Positions 54,501-63,871 are shown, numbered from the stretch's first letter. The stretch is DNA of 64,000 bases from Caccoplasma intestinavium (GCA_018715885.1 DVKT01000069.1:1-64000), one strand, 5' to 3'. The notes: generated by a model from the sequence alone, not told the origin. Translations and numbers: made by a program.

Positions 54501-55993
54501 TCGACCGATTTGGATTCGGAATCGACTATCTCAACACCCGATTTTATATTTCCGACTCGATACGACTTACCCCCGATGCCATTATCGTCGATGACATGAC
54601 ACTGGCAGGTGCAGAAAATCACTTGGGAAAAGTGAACGGCATCATGCGACACAAACACTTCAAAAATATCGAATATACCCTGAATGTCTCGGATATAAAC
54701 AATATGCTGGTCTATAACACGACCGAGAAACAAAATTCGGTATATTACGGAAAAGTTTACGGCAGCGGCACCGTCAGCATCGAAGGAGATATGCAGTACA
54801 CAGGCATCGACATCAACATGGCGACCAACGACAAGTCGAAATTCACATTCGTACTCTCCGACAATGCCGAAGCCGAAGAGTACCAATTCATCTCATTTGT
54901 CGATCGTTCCCGAGCCATAAATAATTATACCCGGAAAGACAGCACGACACCTCCACCCATCGTCCTGCCCGAGACATCGCCCCACCTGCTTACCCTCAAC
55001 CTGCAAATAGATGTCTCCCCACAAATGTCCATGAATCTGCTCATGGACCCGTCTACGGGCGATATGATACACGCCACAGGTAGCGGAAACATAAGACTGG
55101 AATACAATACTTTCTCCGACATAAAGCTATACGGCACTTACACGGTCGATAAAGGGAATTACAATTTCAGCCTGCAAGACCTCATTACAAAAGACTTTAC
55201 GATAAAGACAGGCAGCAACATATCGTTTGTAGGAGCTCCCAAGGATGCCAATCTCAATATCGAAGCCTATTATGCCCTCACAGCCAATCTCGAAGACCTC
55301 GACGAGAGTTTCGCCACCGAACAAGACTTGAACCGCACGACTATTCCCGTACGCGCCATGTTGTATCTCACCGGAAACCTGCAACAACCCGATTTCCGAT
55401 TCGACCTCGATTTCCCGACTGTTACGCAAGACATCGATCGCCGAATACGTAGCATCATCAGCTCCGAAGACATGATCAACAGGCAAATCATCTATCTGCT
55501 CGCCTTGAACAAATTTTATACACCCGACTACATGAACGTGGGACAAACCCACAACAACGAACTAGCTTCTGTCGCTTCTTCGGCACTGTCGAGCCAACTC
55601 AATAACCTGCTGGGGCAAATCAATGAAAACATCAATATCGGAACCAATCTGCGCAGCGACAAAGGCGATTTTTCCGATGTAGAGGTCGAAGTAGCACTGT
55701 CGAGCCAACTCCTCAACAACCGGCTCATCATCAACGGAAATATCGGTTACCGCGACAACGCCGTCAACAACAATACGTTTATCGGCGACTTCGACCTCGA
55801 ATACCTGCTCAACAAAAGCGGCAATATACGATTGAAAGCCTACAACCACTACAACGACAAGAACTATTACGTAAAATCGGCTCTGACTACGCAAGGTGTC
55901 GGCATCATGTACCGCAAAGAATTCAACAAGTGGAGCGAATGGTTTTCATGGCTGCGCCGTCGCAAAAACAAAGTGCAAACACAAACGCCATGA
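51527..55993 (+). CDS. tamB: TamB/YtfN family translocation and assembly protein
   Basis: A 1488-residue protein with one N-terminal membrane helix (about 8-30) and then an almost continuous beta structure, as in the AsmA-like bridge proteins. The conserved C-terminal TamB (DUF490) domain is seen from about residue 1100: NLQIDVSPQMSMNLLMDP, YTVDKGNYNFSLQDLITKDF, IEAYYALTANLEDL and RNLSSEDMINRQ-like ISSEDMINRQIIYLLALN. The family forms a bridge across the periplasm used for outer-membrane protein assembly or lipid transfer. No TamA (Omp85) gene is next to it. The stop overlaps the start of a glycosyltransferase-like gene (ATGA). Confidence 0.92.
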   Translation: MKYLFRIIKILIVSTLTIFLVSVTASYLLLNIPSVQQKVTRLGEKELSKLLDTRLTIGKGHVFPFNKIQLSDVCLYDRQGDTLLYAQKLIAGFAWQELLQKRLVFTTVQLYDFEVSLQKENTNSPLNLQFIIDRFKKNEPSAIDLHSKVNTILARRGKINYDVASKKRSAQGSFDPYHIKIDNFLATVSLKSFERDSINVNIRKISFDEQSGFSLRKFGVKLIGNRENVVVSNFRITLPHTDISINRTSTDILSYDNLKDFYTKSPIDISIQKSHITLSDFGAFIPRLKNTRTPMGIATHLQGTIDNLKGVLHIDYGNNDIVLSAEASARHLSDPGKTTFSGKVERLNATSTALPQLLQEILPERPGLAKRFSPIGEWQFFGEIDKNHDGLNANGTLACYLGEIQGNVGMNISDDDHIDVFSLNGELKTADFQIGKFFSVEPLLGNVGLDIKLNLNQQTRGGSLWGRVEGYIGHIDFKNYTYQNIVVSGNYNDTNYDGIISINDPNGQMQLIGTIDLFNERPVIRVLAEGNNIRLGRLNLAPKYSESTTSFNVTSNFYGDHIDNIEGEIVIDTLSFENKGKLFSTGKFTVIAENRDSLKNLQIKSDFINGNIEGKYSFRQIKRHFTELLSLYLPDAVSSPDSTGTGQNNFRYAFDLSNSIELSSAFELPVTLQKDVLVSGHFDAESHNMSLQIDAPELKIKTKRLLNNEIRLHTNDSALIFSAHTGMLNKKGQFTGWAFNTAAGNNHISSRLNWSNNSDTTFCGEINTLARLQNNSHGIDYNIHILPTQIIIGDSVWHIRPATVDIENGKGHIDRIEVRHQEQYMLIDGLISKNPTDMLNLSLNDVSLDYIFDALNLKNVVFGGQATGDFLISDLLNGTPRLSTKKFFVKDFSYNHAKFGDLNLYSRWDNENKGILLNGTVSQEGYPNTLVDGYIFPTRDSLNLRFDAQHISLAFLNPFTEKILQNVDGFATGKINFYGRFKSLNVEGNAYVDRFGFGIDYLNTRFYISDSIRLTPDAIIVDDMTLAGAENHLGKVNGIMRHKHFKNIEYTLNVSDINNMLVYNTTEKQNSVYYGKVYGSGTVSIEGDMQYTGIDINMATNDKSKFTFVLSDNAEAEEYQFISFVDRSRAINNYTRKDSTTPPPIVLPETSPHLLTLNLQIDVSPQMSMNLLMDPSTGDMIHATGSGNIRLEYNTFSDIKLYGTYTVDKGNYNFSLQDLITKDFTIKTGSNISFVGAPKDANLNIEAYYALTANLEDLDESFATEQDLNRTTIPVRAMLYLTGNLQQPDFRFDLDFPTVTQDIDRRIRSIISSEDMINRQIIYLLALNKFYTPDYMNVGQTHNNELASVASSALSSQLNNLLGQINENINIGTNLRSDKGDFSDVEVEVALSSQLLNNRLIINGNIGYRDNAVNNNTFIGDFDLEYLLNKSGNIRLKAYNHYNDKNYYVKSALTTQGVGIMYRKEFNKWSEWFSWLRRRKNKVQTQTP

Positions 55994-56832
55994 CCGATAA
56001 ACACAAAATTACACTCGTACCGTTAGGAGGACTGGCCAACCGCCTACGGGCTATCATTTCAGGTTATGAGTTGGCCAAAGCGACGAACTTATCGTTCGAT
56101 GTTGTCTGGCTGAAAAACAAGGATTTGAACTGTCCATTTGGCTATCTATTCCGCCCTATGGAGCACGGCATCACCCTTATAGAAAGCCCTAAAATAGATT
56201 CTCTCATAAAATATAATATCCCGTTAAAAAGGAACTTTTATCTGCCTGCCATATATCAACATCGGCATTTCACTCGAAGATTATACGACACCGATATAGA
56301 AAAATTACGAGATAATGCCGAAGCTATAAAATCCCTCGTTGCCGGCAAAAACAGTTATATCGCCAGCGGGCTTCCTTTTTATCCAAGCAATATCTTTTTG
56401 TTTCGGGAGCTGTTTCGCCCGACCGACGAGATAATCGACGAAATCAAAAAACGATGCTCGGCTTTTACAACCCCCACATTCGGATTGCATATACGCCGCA
56501 CCGACAACACCATTTCCATCGCTGAAAGCCCGATAACCCTTTTCATACAACAAATAGAACAGGACTTGAAGAAATACCCCGAAGCACGCTTCTATCTGGC
56601 AACCGATAGCGAAAAAATCAAAGAACGGCTCCGGGAACTATTCGGAAATCGCATTCTGTATTCCCCGTGCAAAGCCAACCGTAACTCCATCGAAGGAATG
56701 AAAGAGGCTGTCATCGAACTTTACACACTCGCTAATACAAATTATTTTCACGGGTCGTATTACAGCTCTTTTTCAGACCTTGCCGCCATACTCTCCGACC
56801 GTCCCTACGACATACTGCGGAAAGAAATATAA
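55990..56832 (+). CDS. Fucosyltransferase-like glycosyltransferase (NodZ/GT23 type, tentative)
   Basis: A 280-residue protein. The N-terminal loop VPLGGLANRLRAIISGYELA looks like the donor-binding start of fucosyltransferase-like enzymes. The core has TFGLHIRRTDNTISIAES, close to the H-x-R-R-T-D motif of NodZ and FUT8 families, then ARFYLATDSEKIKERL and a final FHGSYYSSFSDLAAILSDR that matches the last beta-strand region of that fold. I infer transfer of fucose or a related sugar; the family call is by motif only. The ATG at 55990 overlaps the tamB stop by four bases, so translation is likely coupled. A short hairpin (56835-56859) follows. Confidence 0.7.
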   Translation: MTDKHKITLVPLGGLANRLRAIISGYELAKATNLSFDVVWLKNKDLNCPFGYLFRPMEHGITLIESPKIDSLIKYNIPLKRNFYLPAIYQHRHFTRRLYDTDIEKLRDNAEAIKSLVAGKNSYIASGLPFYPSNIFLFRELFRPTDEIIDEIKKRCSAFTTPTFGLHIRRTDNTISIAESPITLFIQQIEQDLKKYPEARFYLATDSEKIKERLRELFGNRILYSPCKANRNSIEGMKEAVIELYTLANTNYFHGSYYSSFSDLAAILSDRPYDILRKEI

Positions 56833-57045
56833 CAGCTATTTCATTTTCAAGAAAATAGCATACCCGGAGAAAAGAGGGAAATCGGATTCGATCATATTCC
56901 ATGCATATAGCAAACAACCCTTTTTACAATTAAATTTTATCAAAAAAACTATTCTTATGGGAAATATATATTATTCCGTACATTATTCTATTATCACATT
57001 TCATATCTTTACGAGAATAATTCTATGTAATATTTAAGAACTATT

Positions 57046-58338
57046 ATGAAAAACATTTTCTATTTCTTTCTCCCCCTACTGCTATTAGCGATAGGGTGCG
57101 ACGAGTCTTCCGATAACGACATCGTTATCAAAGAAGGCAACAAACTCACGATCAATGCTTCGCAAACCGAGGCATCTTTCACATTCACTGCACCCGATGC
57201 ATGGAGTCTGCACACCGATGCAACCGATTGGCTCACCCCCGATATTCTCGAAGGGGTGGCCGGTACACATACCGTAAGTCTTGCCGTAACGGCCAACACA
57301 GCCGAAACAAGCCGTACAGCCACGATCGAAATACGCTGCGCCAATGATGAAGCGAGCCTCCTCATCACCCAGCTCGGCACGGCCGATCCCACCCTGCCAC
57401 CGTCATTCGATGGAAAACCCATCAAAACTCTGACCATAAAAGATACCGGCGATGGAGAAACCATCTCTACCGCATTCGAATACAATGAGAAAGGGCAACT
57501 CATCAAGATAATCGGTGAAGATGTATACGACGATGAAACAGATGTATATGAATATATTGTAACTTACACCGATGGAAGCGTAGAAGTAAAAGGTCGCGAC
57601 GGAGAGGAATACACAGCTACTATCGACGCACAAGGCCGTGCCACACAAGTGCGTTACGTCGATACCGATGACGATAACCAAACTATCGACATAACGCTCG
57701 CGTACGACAATGAGGGACAACTCACCAAAGAAACAGGAAAGTCTAATGATTACAGTGACTATACCGTCGAATACACTTGGACGAACGGGAATCTTATACA
57801 ATCCACTTACGGTGGGTACAGCGATACAGATTTCCGCTACTCGGAATATGAAAACACCGGCAACTTAGATATCAATTGGATTATCTCCGGAGGTTACAGT
57901 GAAAGCGACGTTTCTCCACTCGGACTGCTCGGATTACTGGGTAAACGCAGCACACATTACGTCATACCGGATTATTGGGATATGCAGTCATCAACCAATC
58001 CCGGATGGGACATCGAACGTCCTGTACGTGAAGATCTCATAGGAACTACGCAGACCGACACATACACCGTAACAAAATCCGATAAAAGCAAGACGGCAGC
58101 ACAATATTCTCTCGATGCCGATAACGATCTTACCGGAATCGTTACTGAAACACCCGTCTACCGTATTTCTTACGAACGTACGGCAACTATCGTCAGAACA
58201 AACCCCGATGAAGAACCCTTTGTGGGTGAAGACGGCACAAAATATTACTGGGAGGTAGAAGTCCAATTTTCCGACCCTGTGGAAAGCAGCCGCGAACAAG
58301 TTGGAACAGACCGGACAGAAATATCCATCGGTTATTAA
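57046..58338 (+). CDS. Lipoprotein with BACON domain and repeat-rich C-terminus
   Basis: A 430-residue lipoprotein. The signal ends in a lipobox LAIGC (Cys about 18). Residues about 30-115 form a BACON domain (LTINASQTEASFTFTAPDAW, TDWLTPD, TATIEIRCANDEASLLITQ). The rest has YD/RHS-like lines (FEYNEKGQLIKI, LAYDNEGQLTKETG, VEYTWTNGNLIQS), as in DUF4595-type lipoproteins. BACON domains often occur in surface glycan-binding proteins. No polysaccharide utilisation genes of SusC/D type are beside it. The function is unknown. Confidence 0.8.
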   Translation: MKNIFYFFLPLLLLAIGCDESSDNDIVIKEGNKLTINASQTEASFTFTAPDAWSLHTDATDWLTPDILEGVAGTHTVSLAVTANTAETSRTATIEIRCANDEASLLITQLGTADPTLPPSFDGKPIKTLTIKDTGDGETISTAFEYNEKGQLIKIIGEDVYDDETDVYEYIVTYTDGSVEVKGRDGEEYTATIDAQGRATQVRYVDTDDDNQTIDITLAYDNEGQLTKETGKSNDYSDYTVEYTWTNGNLIQSTYGGYSDTDFRYSEYENTGNLDINWIISGGYSESDVSPLGLLGLLGKRSTHYVIPDYWDMQSSTNPGWDIERPVREDLIGTTQTDTYTVTKSDKSKTAAQYSLDADNDLTGIVTETPVYRISYERTATIVRTNPDEEPFVGEDGTKYYWEVEVQFSDPVESSREQVGTDRTEISIGY

Positions 58339-58349
58339 AAGATTAAGTT

Positions 58350-58378
58350 AAGAATGGGAGCTTGATGTTCCCATTCTT
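58350..58378 (+). terminator. Intrinsic terminator of the BACON lipoprotein gene
   Basis: A ten-base stem AAGAATGGGA (58350-58359) pairs with 58369-58378 and is followed by a run of T. Confidence 0.85.
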
Positions 58379-58525
58379 TTTTCACCCTGGCGATAAAACA
58401 CATATCGGACAATCGATAAAAGTTCTATTACTCAAAAACGGCCTTTAAGGCCAAAAGGACAGACGGATATTTCTATTTCAGCAGAAATAGAGATTGAAAA
58501 AAATGATAATTTCCTGTATCAAAAT

Positions 58526-58560
58526 AAAAGAGGACAACTCCGCGTGAGTTGCCCTCTTTT
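58526..58560 (-). terminator. Intrinsic terminator of the pectin enzyme pair
   Basis: An interrupted stem (about 14 pairs, one A-C mismatch; 58526-58540 with 58546-58560) surrounds a five-base loop, with A and T runs on both sides. It lies 25 bases beyond the pectinesterase stop. Confidence 0.8.
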
Positions 58561-58585
58561 TTATCAAGGATATTATATCCCTTCG

Positions 58586-61500
58586 CTAATAAACGAAGCT
58601 TTTGCAAACGCCATTCACTCTCATGATATACACACCGGGAACGGACAAGCTCACAACACACTCGGAAGATGTTGCTTTTCCCGTATAAATCGCTACTCCG
58701 CCAACTGTTATGACATCGACTTGCGAACCGGGTGTTATTCCTTTTACCGACACTCCACCGTCGATACGAGAAATCTCGAAAATTTCATCGACAGACTGTT
58801 GCGACAAGCCCGAAGAAAAAGCTACCGGATCGGAAATCTCTCCAAGACCGCCATACTCATTGACCGCTCGTACGCGATATACATCGGTATCTGCCGGTTG
58901 TTCGGGAGTATATGTCGTCTCGGTCGTAAAGTCGATCACCTTGTCATTTTTAAGAATGACATAACTGATAGAATAGGGTACGGCTTCCCATGATATCATA
59001 GAACCCGTAATCACAGGTTCGGGTGCGGCACAAGCTTCGGTAAGAAGTTCGGGCTGCCAGTTATCGTTTCCGCCGAGTACATTCTGTATCGTATACTCCG
59101 CAGCTTCTTCGGCCGTAAGCACAGCTTTTGCCGTCCCCCATACTTTTTCTCCATTGACAGTCTTATAGTATTCGGTCCTGCGCTGAGAAAGATCCACGGG
59201 ATCACCGTTGCCATCCATCGTATTATATTCGGCCCAAATCACAGGCAGACCGCCCATTGTCTCGTACCAGCCGGCCGCAGGGATAGTAACCTCGGCAACC
59301 GTATTGATCCAAACGGTCTTGGGACTGTTATGCCACGGACGACCAAGCCATACTTCCGTCTCGGACGGTACTCCGGGAGCCGTTATAGTGTTGTTCACAA
59401 AAACATATCCCCACTCTACATCGGAGGAATGAGAGGGCGCTACGATATAACCACCGCTCTTGCGCACGATATTGAGCGTACACGCGTCGAAATAATAGTT
59501 GCCGCTGTTGTAGATAAAGTCCACCGCTCCTTCGATAAAACAATCTTTGGCATAACAACGAGCATTGGAAATACTGGTCGTAATCCACGTATCCTGATAA
59601 CTGTACATTCCGCATTTATTGAACACGACACGGTCTTCTTTGGTATTGAGAGCCAAAGCCTGCGGACCATTATTCTCTTCCACGCCGTAGGAATTAACGA
59701 AACTGATACCCTCGAAGAACAGATCTTTCGCACGAGCCACGACCGTAGCACCTTCATCGACATGTACGGCATTGTCCCCACCGCTCAAACGGTCATCACT
59801 GATAAAGACTTTCTTGTAGTCCTCACCGATAAAACTAAGATTTGACTTGTCTGCGGGAATATTCACATGCTCTTTGTAAACACCTTCTTTGATAAAGATG
59901 AGCCAGGGTTTTGCACTGCCCGATGGAGCGGCATCGACGGCGGCTTGCACGGTAGTATAGTCGCCCGTACCGTCTTGGGCAATAACGGCATCATAGAGGC
60001 GTGCATCGGGTTGTATCCGGCTCATCGTAGTAAAAGTGATCTCCGCTCCCTCGAATGCATTCCCGCTGCGGTCGGTAACGGCACCGGCTGGTAAAGAAAA
60101 AGTATATTCGGTTTCATACGCCAGGCGGGTATAGGGATAGATGAGCGACTTCCCGGTTACAGTCGGGGTAATCGTTTTCCCGTCGAGCATTCCCTTAGCG
60201 CCGTCGACGGCAACGATCTTCTCGTCGAATGTGAGTATGATCGAACCGTTGGCCGAAACTCCGACAGCTCCTGCTGCGGGAATCGAAGTCGCAAGTTGCG
60301 GGGCGACATCATCGGGAACGGCATTGGCCGAAGCCAAAATGAACGTGGGACCCAACTTGACGCCATCCAAGTCGGTCTCGTTACCGGTTACGGGCGAATC
60401 GAAATCGGGCATAAAACGGATATAGATACGATCCTTTCCTTCGGCCTCAGCGGGCAGGGTGGCTTCGGCTTCGTACCAACCTTTATCGGGAATAGATATT
60501 TCCCCGAACTTGGTATAGTTCTTCCCGTCTATACTATACTCGAAGTTGAAAAGGGTATAGCTCATGTAATCCTTACCCATTTTGGTAACGAGTTTGATGT
60601 CGGTATACTCTTTTGTCCCGAAAGATATTTCGAAATAATATTTTTCCGAACGATTTTTCCACGGACGGGCATTGCCCTCCAAATAGACCGCCCCCTCATC
60701 TGTTCCGGCTCCGAGCCAACCGGTAGTCGAACCGTCGAGCTTGCGCAGGGTAAGCAAGCCGGCATTGTCGCTCTCGGCCTTATAGTCGGCCGCACGGTCG
60801 CTCGTAGGCGATTTACGATAGAAATCCCAAGCCACGATATAATCTTCGCAAGAATAGTTGGCCGTCAAGTTCTTCTCTCCATCCATCGTAATGATGCGTT
60901 CGAGCTGGGTCGTATTGTCTTCCCAGTTGGTGAAAGTCAAAATACGGTTATTGAGAGCGCGAAGTTGCACATCTGTACCTTCCTCATAATAATGGATTCC
61001 TTCCACGACATTGCCCTCGGGAATGAACTCCACAAGGTAATCGTTGGCCCCCCCCACAACATCGAGGTTCAAGGCATATACGTTTTTCCGGGTATATGTA
61101 GCCGTAAGAGAGGTATTTGCAACAATTTCAAATGTATACGGGTTTTCGACAGAGACGGTATTGCCCTCATCGTCCACCCACGCAGAGAAATGGTAACCGA
61201 AATTCTCCGTGGCGGTAACCGTCAATACTGTACCCTCGTCAAATGAAGAGCCGGAGGGATTTACCGAGACCGAACCCGCACCTTCCATACCGCATTGGGC
61301 CGAAATGGTATATGCGGGTACATTTTCGGGTGTCCCGACGAAGTCGCCGATGACCTCGATTGCACTAATCGCCAGTTGCTTGTTGGCAGCAAGGTTGTAT
61401 ATATAGAAATAAATCTCGACCCGCTCGGTTGTGGCACCAAGAGCAGAGAGATCGTACTCGGCAGCGGAGAAGTCATTGTTCCTGACAGGATCGAATGCTT

Positions 61501-61954
61501 TCGCCACCTCCACCCGCTTATCGCCCGTTACGGCGTAAATATTGAGCGTACCACCGCTCGTACCGCACTTACAAGCATTGAATTTGAGTTTCTTGGGCGT
61601 GAAAGCGATCCCTTTTTTAGGAATAACGGAAAACACGACATAAGCGTCCTTTTCCTCGGCTCTCCCGATAGCCACACGAGGATTGAGTTTGGAAAGAGTC
61701 GCACTGCCGAGCGTCTCATTGCTGCACCCCTGCGTACCGTTGAAATAAAGATTGCTGCCCAAGTCGAAACTTGTGGCCGATACGGCGGCAGGTTCGGAAA
61801 CCTCGGCTGTCGTGGCGTTTTCCGATGCCTTGTCAAATGCCCAGCGTACCGAAGCATCGACTGCATTGATCTCCTGTGCCCCGGCAAAGTGCGGTACACA
61901 AACAGCCGCCAAAGAAACCAGCCCGGCCAATAAGCTACATTTCACATTTTTCAT
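58586..61954 (-). CDS. Multimodular secreted pectinesterase (CE8) with T9SS-like tail
   Basis: A 1122-residue exported protein that removes methyl groups from pectin. Signal peptide about 1-26; N-terminal beta module about 30-205; two InlB-like repeats about 215-370 (GTVLTVTATENFGYHFSAW); a carbohydrate-binding-like module about 375-540; an Ig-like Big_5 module about 550-645; the catalytic beta-helix 652-972; an FN3 module about 980-1047; and a C-terminal T9SS-like domain about 1055-1122. Catalytic residues: D788 (SYQDTW), D812 (VDFIYNSG), R872 (LGRPW) and Q765 (GPQALAL). The glycine of the usual DFIFG reads N. The SGNH esterase gene lies 24 bases upstream, so the two are probably one operon. 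Confidence 0.92.
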   Translation of the reverse strand: MKNVKCSLLAGLVSLAAVCVPHFAGAQEINAVDASVRWAFDKASENATTAEVSEPAAVSATSFDLGSNLYFNGTQGCSNETLGSATLSKLNPRVAIGRAEEKDAYVVFSVIPKKGIAFTPKKLKFNACKCGTSGGTLNIYAVTGDKRVEVAKAFDPVRNNDFSAAEYDLSALGATTERVEIYFYIYNLAANKQLAISAIEVIGDFVGTPENVPAYTISAQCGMEGAGSVSVNPSGSSFDEGTVLTVTATENFGYHFSAWVDDEGNTVSVENPYTFEIVANTSLTATYTRKNVYALNLDVVGGANDYLVEFIPEGNVVEGIHYYEEGTDVQLRALNNRILTFTNWEDNTTQLERIITMDGEKNLTANYSCEDYIVAWDFYRKSPTSDRAADYKAESDNAGLLTLRKLDGSTTGWLGAGTDEGAVYLEGNARPWKNRSEKYYFEISFGTKEYTDIKLVTKMGKDYMSYTLFNFEYSIDGKNYTKFGEISIPDKGWYEAEATLPAEAEGKDRIYIRFMPDFDSPVTGNETDLDGVKLGPTFILASANAVPDDVAPQLATSIPAAGAVGVSANGSIILTFDEKIVAVDGAKGMLDGKTITPTVTGKSLIYPYTRLAYETEYTFSLPAGAVTDRSGNAFEGAEITFTTMSRIQPDARLYDAVIAQDGTGDYTTVQAAVDAAPSGSAKPWLIFIKEGVYKEHVNIPADKSNLSFIGEDYKKVFISDDRLSGGDNAVHVDEGATVVARAKDLFFEGISFVNSYGVEENNGPQALALNTKEDRVVFNKCGMYSYQDTWITTSISNARCYAKDCFIEGAVDFIYNSGNYYFDACTLNIVRKSGGYIVAPSHSSDVEWGYVFVNNTITAPGVPSETEVWLGRPWHNSPKTVWINTVAEVTIPAAGWYETMGGLPVIWAEYNTMDGNGDPVDLSQRRTEYYKTVNGEKVWGTAKAVLTAEEAAEYTIQNVLGGNDNWQPELLTEACAAPEPVITGSMISWEAVPYSISYVILKNDKVIDFTTETTYTPEQPADTDVYRVRAVNEYGGLGEISDPVAFSSGLSQQSVDEIFEISRIDGGVSVKGITPGSQVDVITVGGVAIYTGKATSSECVVSLSVPGVYIMRVNGVCKSFVY

Positions 61955-61978
61955 ACAATAATAGTTTAAGGTTATATG

Positions 61979-63871
61979 CTATTTCAGTTTTTTCAGGACA
62001 GAAACACGACCATCGGAATAGCAGTTCTTCTCTAAATAAATGCCGCTCTCCGGAGCCGAATGCAGTTGCACACCGCATATATCATAATAGATCGTCTGCA
62101 ACAATCGGGCATCGGTCGCATTCGTTTCTTGTATAGATGATACGGATTCGGCAACACCGTGCAGAGTAACATGGCTCAGGCAGATCGTCTTCCCCGTCGC
62201 CTCGGAACTATACCACGGATAGATACGCAACAACAATGTCTCTCCCTCGGACAATTCCAAAACCGGCTGAGCCGACACAACATACATCGTATTGGCCACC
62301 ATCGAAGAGGTAAGTTCGGCTATGGAAACAGCCTCCGAGAAATCGTCGTTTGTCGAATAAGAGACGCGGCATCGCATACCGTTACCACCCGCACCGCAAA
62401 CATAAAGCCCTATCGAATCGATATGCAGCACAGTTCCCTCGGAAGCGGTAATCCCGAACTGTATATAACGGGTCGAAACTTCGTCGATCTCTCCGGCCGG
62501 CCACTTCTCCCCGACAATAAGATTCCGCTGGGTCTTCTGTCCGTTGACGAGACCGCACCCTTCGGGCCATATCGTATTGGCATTGGGTGAGGCATAACGC
62601 TGCACGGACATTTCACTCCAACTTTGCGGTACGGCAATAGCCGGTCCGGTGAGCTGATAAGAATCGTTCTCGGCCAGCGGCCACTGCAACAACACTTCTT
62701 CTCCCCCGGCCAAATCAACCCCTTCGCAGGTCAGAGGAATCGACTTGCTGTGGTTACCGTTACTCAATGCCAACGTACCCGATACGACACCTGCAACGGC
62801 CACCGTAGCCAGTACATAGATGCGGGTATAAGTAAGGTTTCCACCCGTATAATCGAGCGACAATGAAGAAGTATAATCTTTCTTATCGAGAGAAATGAGG
62901 AAACCGTCGGAAGCCGTAACAGAAAGCGAACCGTCGGCTGGTGCCAGATCGAAACCCGAAACAGAAACTTCCCGTACCAACTGCTGGCCGATGTATGCCT
63001 TACCGAAATCGAGGGATACCGGATTGACCAGCAAGTCGGCATTCTGCCGGATATGGTCCGCCAGAATATTTTGGGCTGCCATCTCCTGTGCCACGATACG
63101 GGCTATCAGTGTAGCACCCAACGCTATGGGGTGCGTATTGTCGTTCTTACCGAACAACAGCTCCGAACAAGCAGCCTCCCCATAACTGATATACAACTCG
63201 GCAGACTTCGTCGTCAGGTCTATAAAAGGAACGTCCATCTCCTCGGCAACTTGTTTCATGGCATAGGGATAATCCATTGAACGGTCGGTCTCGGGAACTT
63301 TATTTCCCGTCGTAATCGTCCCGTCATCTTGCAGGATCGAAAAAGAATCTCCGAGGTCGTGCCGACCATTTCTACGAATGGTGTTACCGGAGAAATATTT
63401 GCGACACATCGACGACACTAATATGGGAGTGGCTCCTAACGCCCGGGTTTCATTGACATACCGTCTCAAATATTCTTTATAGGTACCTTGTGGCGTCGTC
63501 CCCCGATAATCGACCGTCATATCACCGGTTTTTGCCCGTACTGAATCACCGTCCATTCCGCCGTTTTTCTCATCGTTATGCGCAAACTGTATGATGACAT
63601 AATCACCTTCGGCAATCTGTTTTTTCACCGAAGGCCAATAAGCGCTTTCTTCATAAAAACTTTTGCTGCTGGCTCCACTCTTTCCCCGGTTATTAACCGT
63701 TATGGTTTCATCGAAAAATTGCTGGAACATCTGTCCCCAACCTCGTTGATCGGTTGTCGACTCATTGTAATCGGCCATAGTGGAATCGCCGATCGTATGC
63801 ACAGTCTGTGCAGTCGTCCATACCGACGACATAGCCAATAAACTGGCAATAAAAATGTGTAATTTTTTCAT
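61979..63871 (-). CDS. SGNH rhamnogalacturonan acetylesterase (CE12-like) with T9SS-like tail
   Basis: A 630-residue exported esterase. The signal peptide ends near TTAQ (about residue 22). The SGNH domain (about 24-270) has GDST with S30, G63 in NNRGKSG, FAHND with N99, and D244-x-x-H247 in NDNTHP. This resembles rhamnogalacturonan acetylesterases. The middle (about 280-580) holds two beta modules, one of them Ig-like with conserved NPVSLDFGKAYIGQQ and one jelly-roll-like. The last 60 residues look like a T9SS sorting domain (YYDICGVQLHSAPESGIYLE). It should remove acetyl groups from the pectin backbone and precedes the pectinesterase by 24 bases. Confidence 0.9.
   Translation of the reverse strand: MKKLHIFIASLLAMSSVWTTAQTVHTIGDSTMADYNESTTDQRGWGQMFQQFFDETITVNNRGKSGASSKSFYEESAYWPSVKKQIAEGDYVIIQFAHNDEKNGGMDGDSVRAKTGDMTVDYRGTTPQGTYKEYLRRYVNETRALGATPILVSSMCRKYFSGNTIRRNGRHDLGDSFSILQDDGTITTGNKVPETDRSMDYPYAMKQVAEEMDVPFIDLTTKSAELYISYGEAACSELLFGKNDNTHPIALGATLIARIVAQEMAAQNILADHIRQNADLLVNPVSLDFGKAYIGQQLVREVSVSGFDLAPADGSLSVTASDGFLISLDKKDYTSSLSLDYTGGNLTYTRIYVLATVAVAGVVSGTLALSNGNHSKSIPLTCEGVDLAGGEEVLLQWPLAENDSYQLTGPAIAVPQSWSEMSVQRYASPNANTIWPEGCGLVNGQKTQRNLIVGEKWPAGEIDEVSTRYIQFGITASEGTVLHIDSIGLYVCGAGGNGMRCRVSYSTNDDFSEAVSIAELTSSMVANTMYVVSAQPVLELSEGETLLLRIYPWYSSEATGKTICLSHVTLHGVAESVSSIQETNATDARLLQTIYYDICGVQLHSAPESGIYLEKNCYSDGRVSVLKKLK

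Noticed and set aside
60296..61246. Long open frame antisense to the pectinesterase
   Set aside because: It runs opposite to intact carbohydrate-binding and repeat modules and has no start context or domain.
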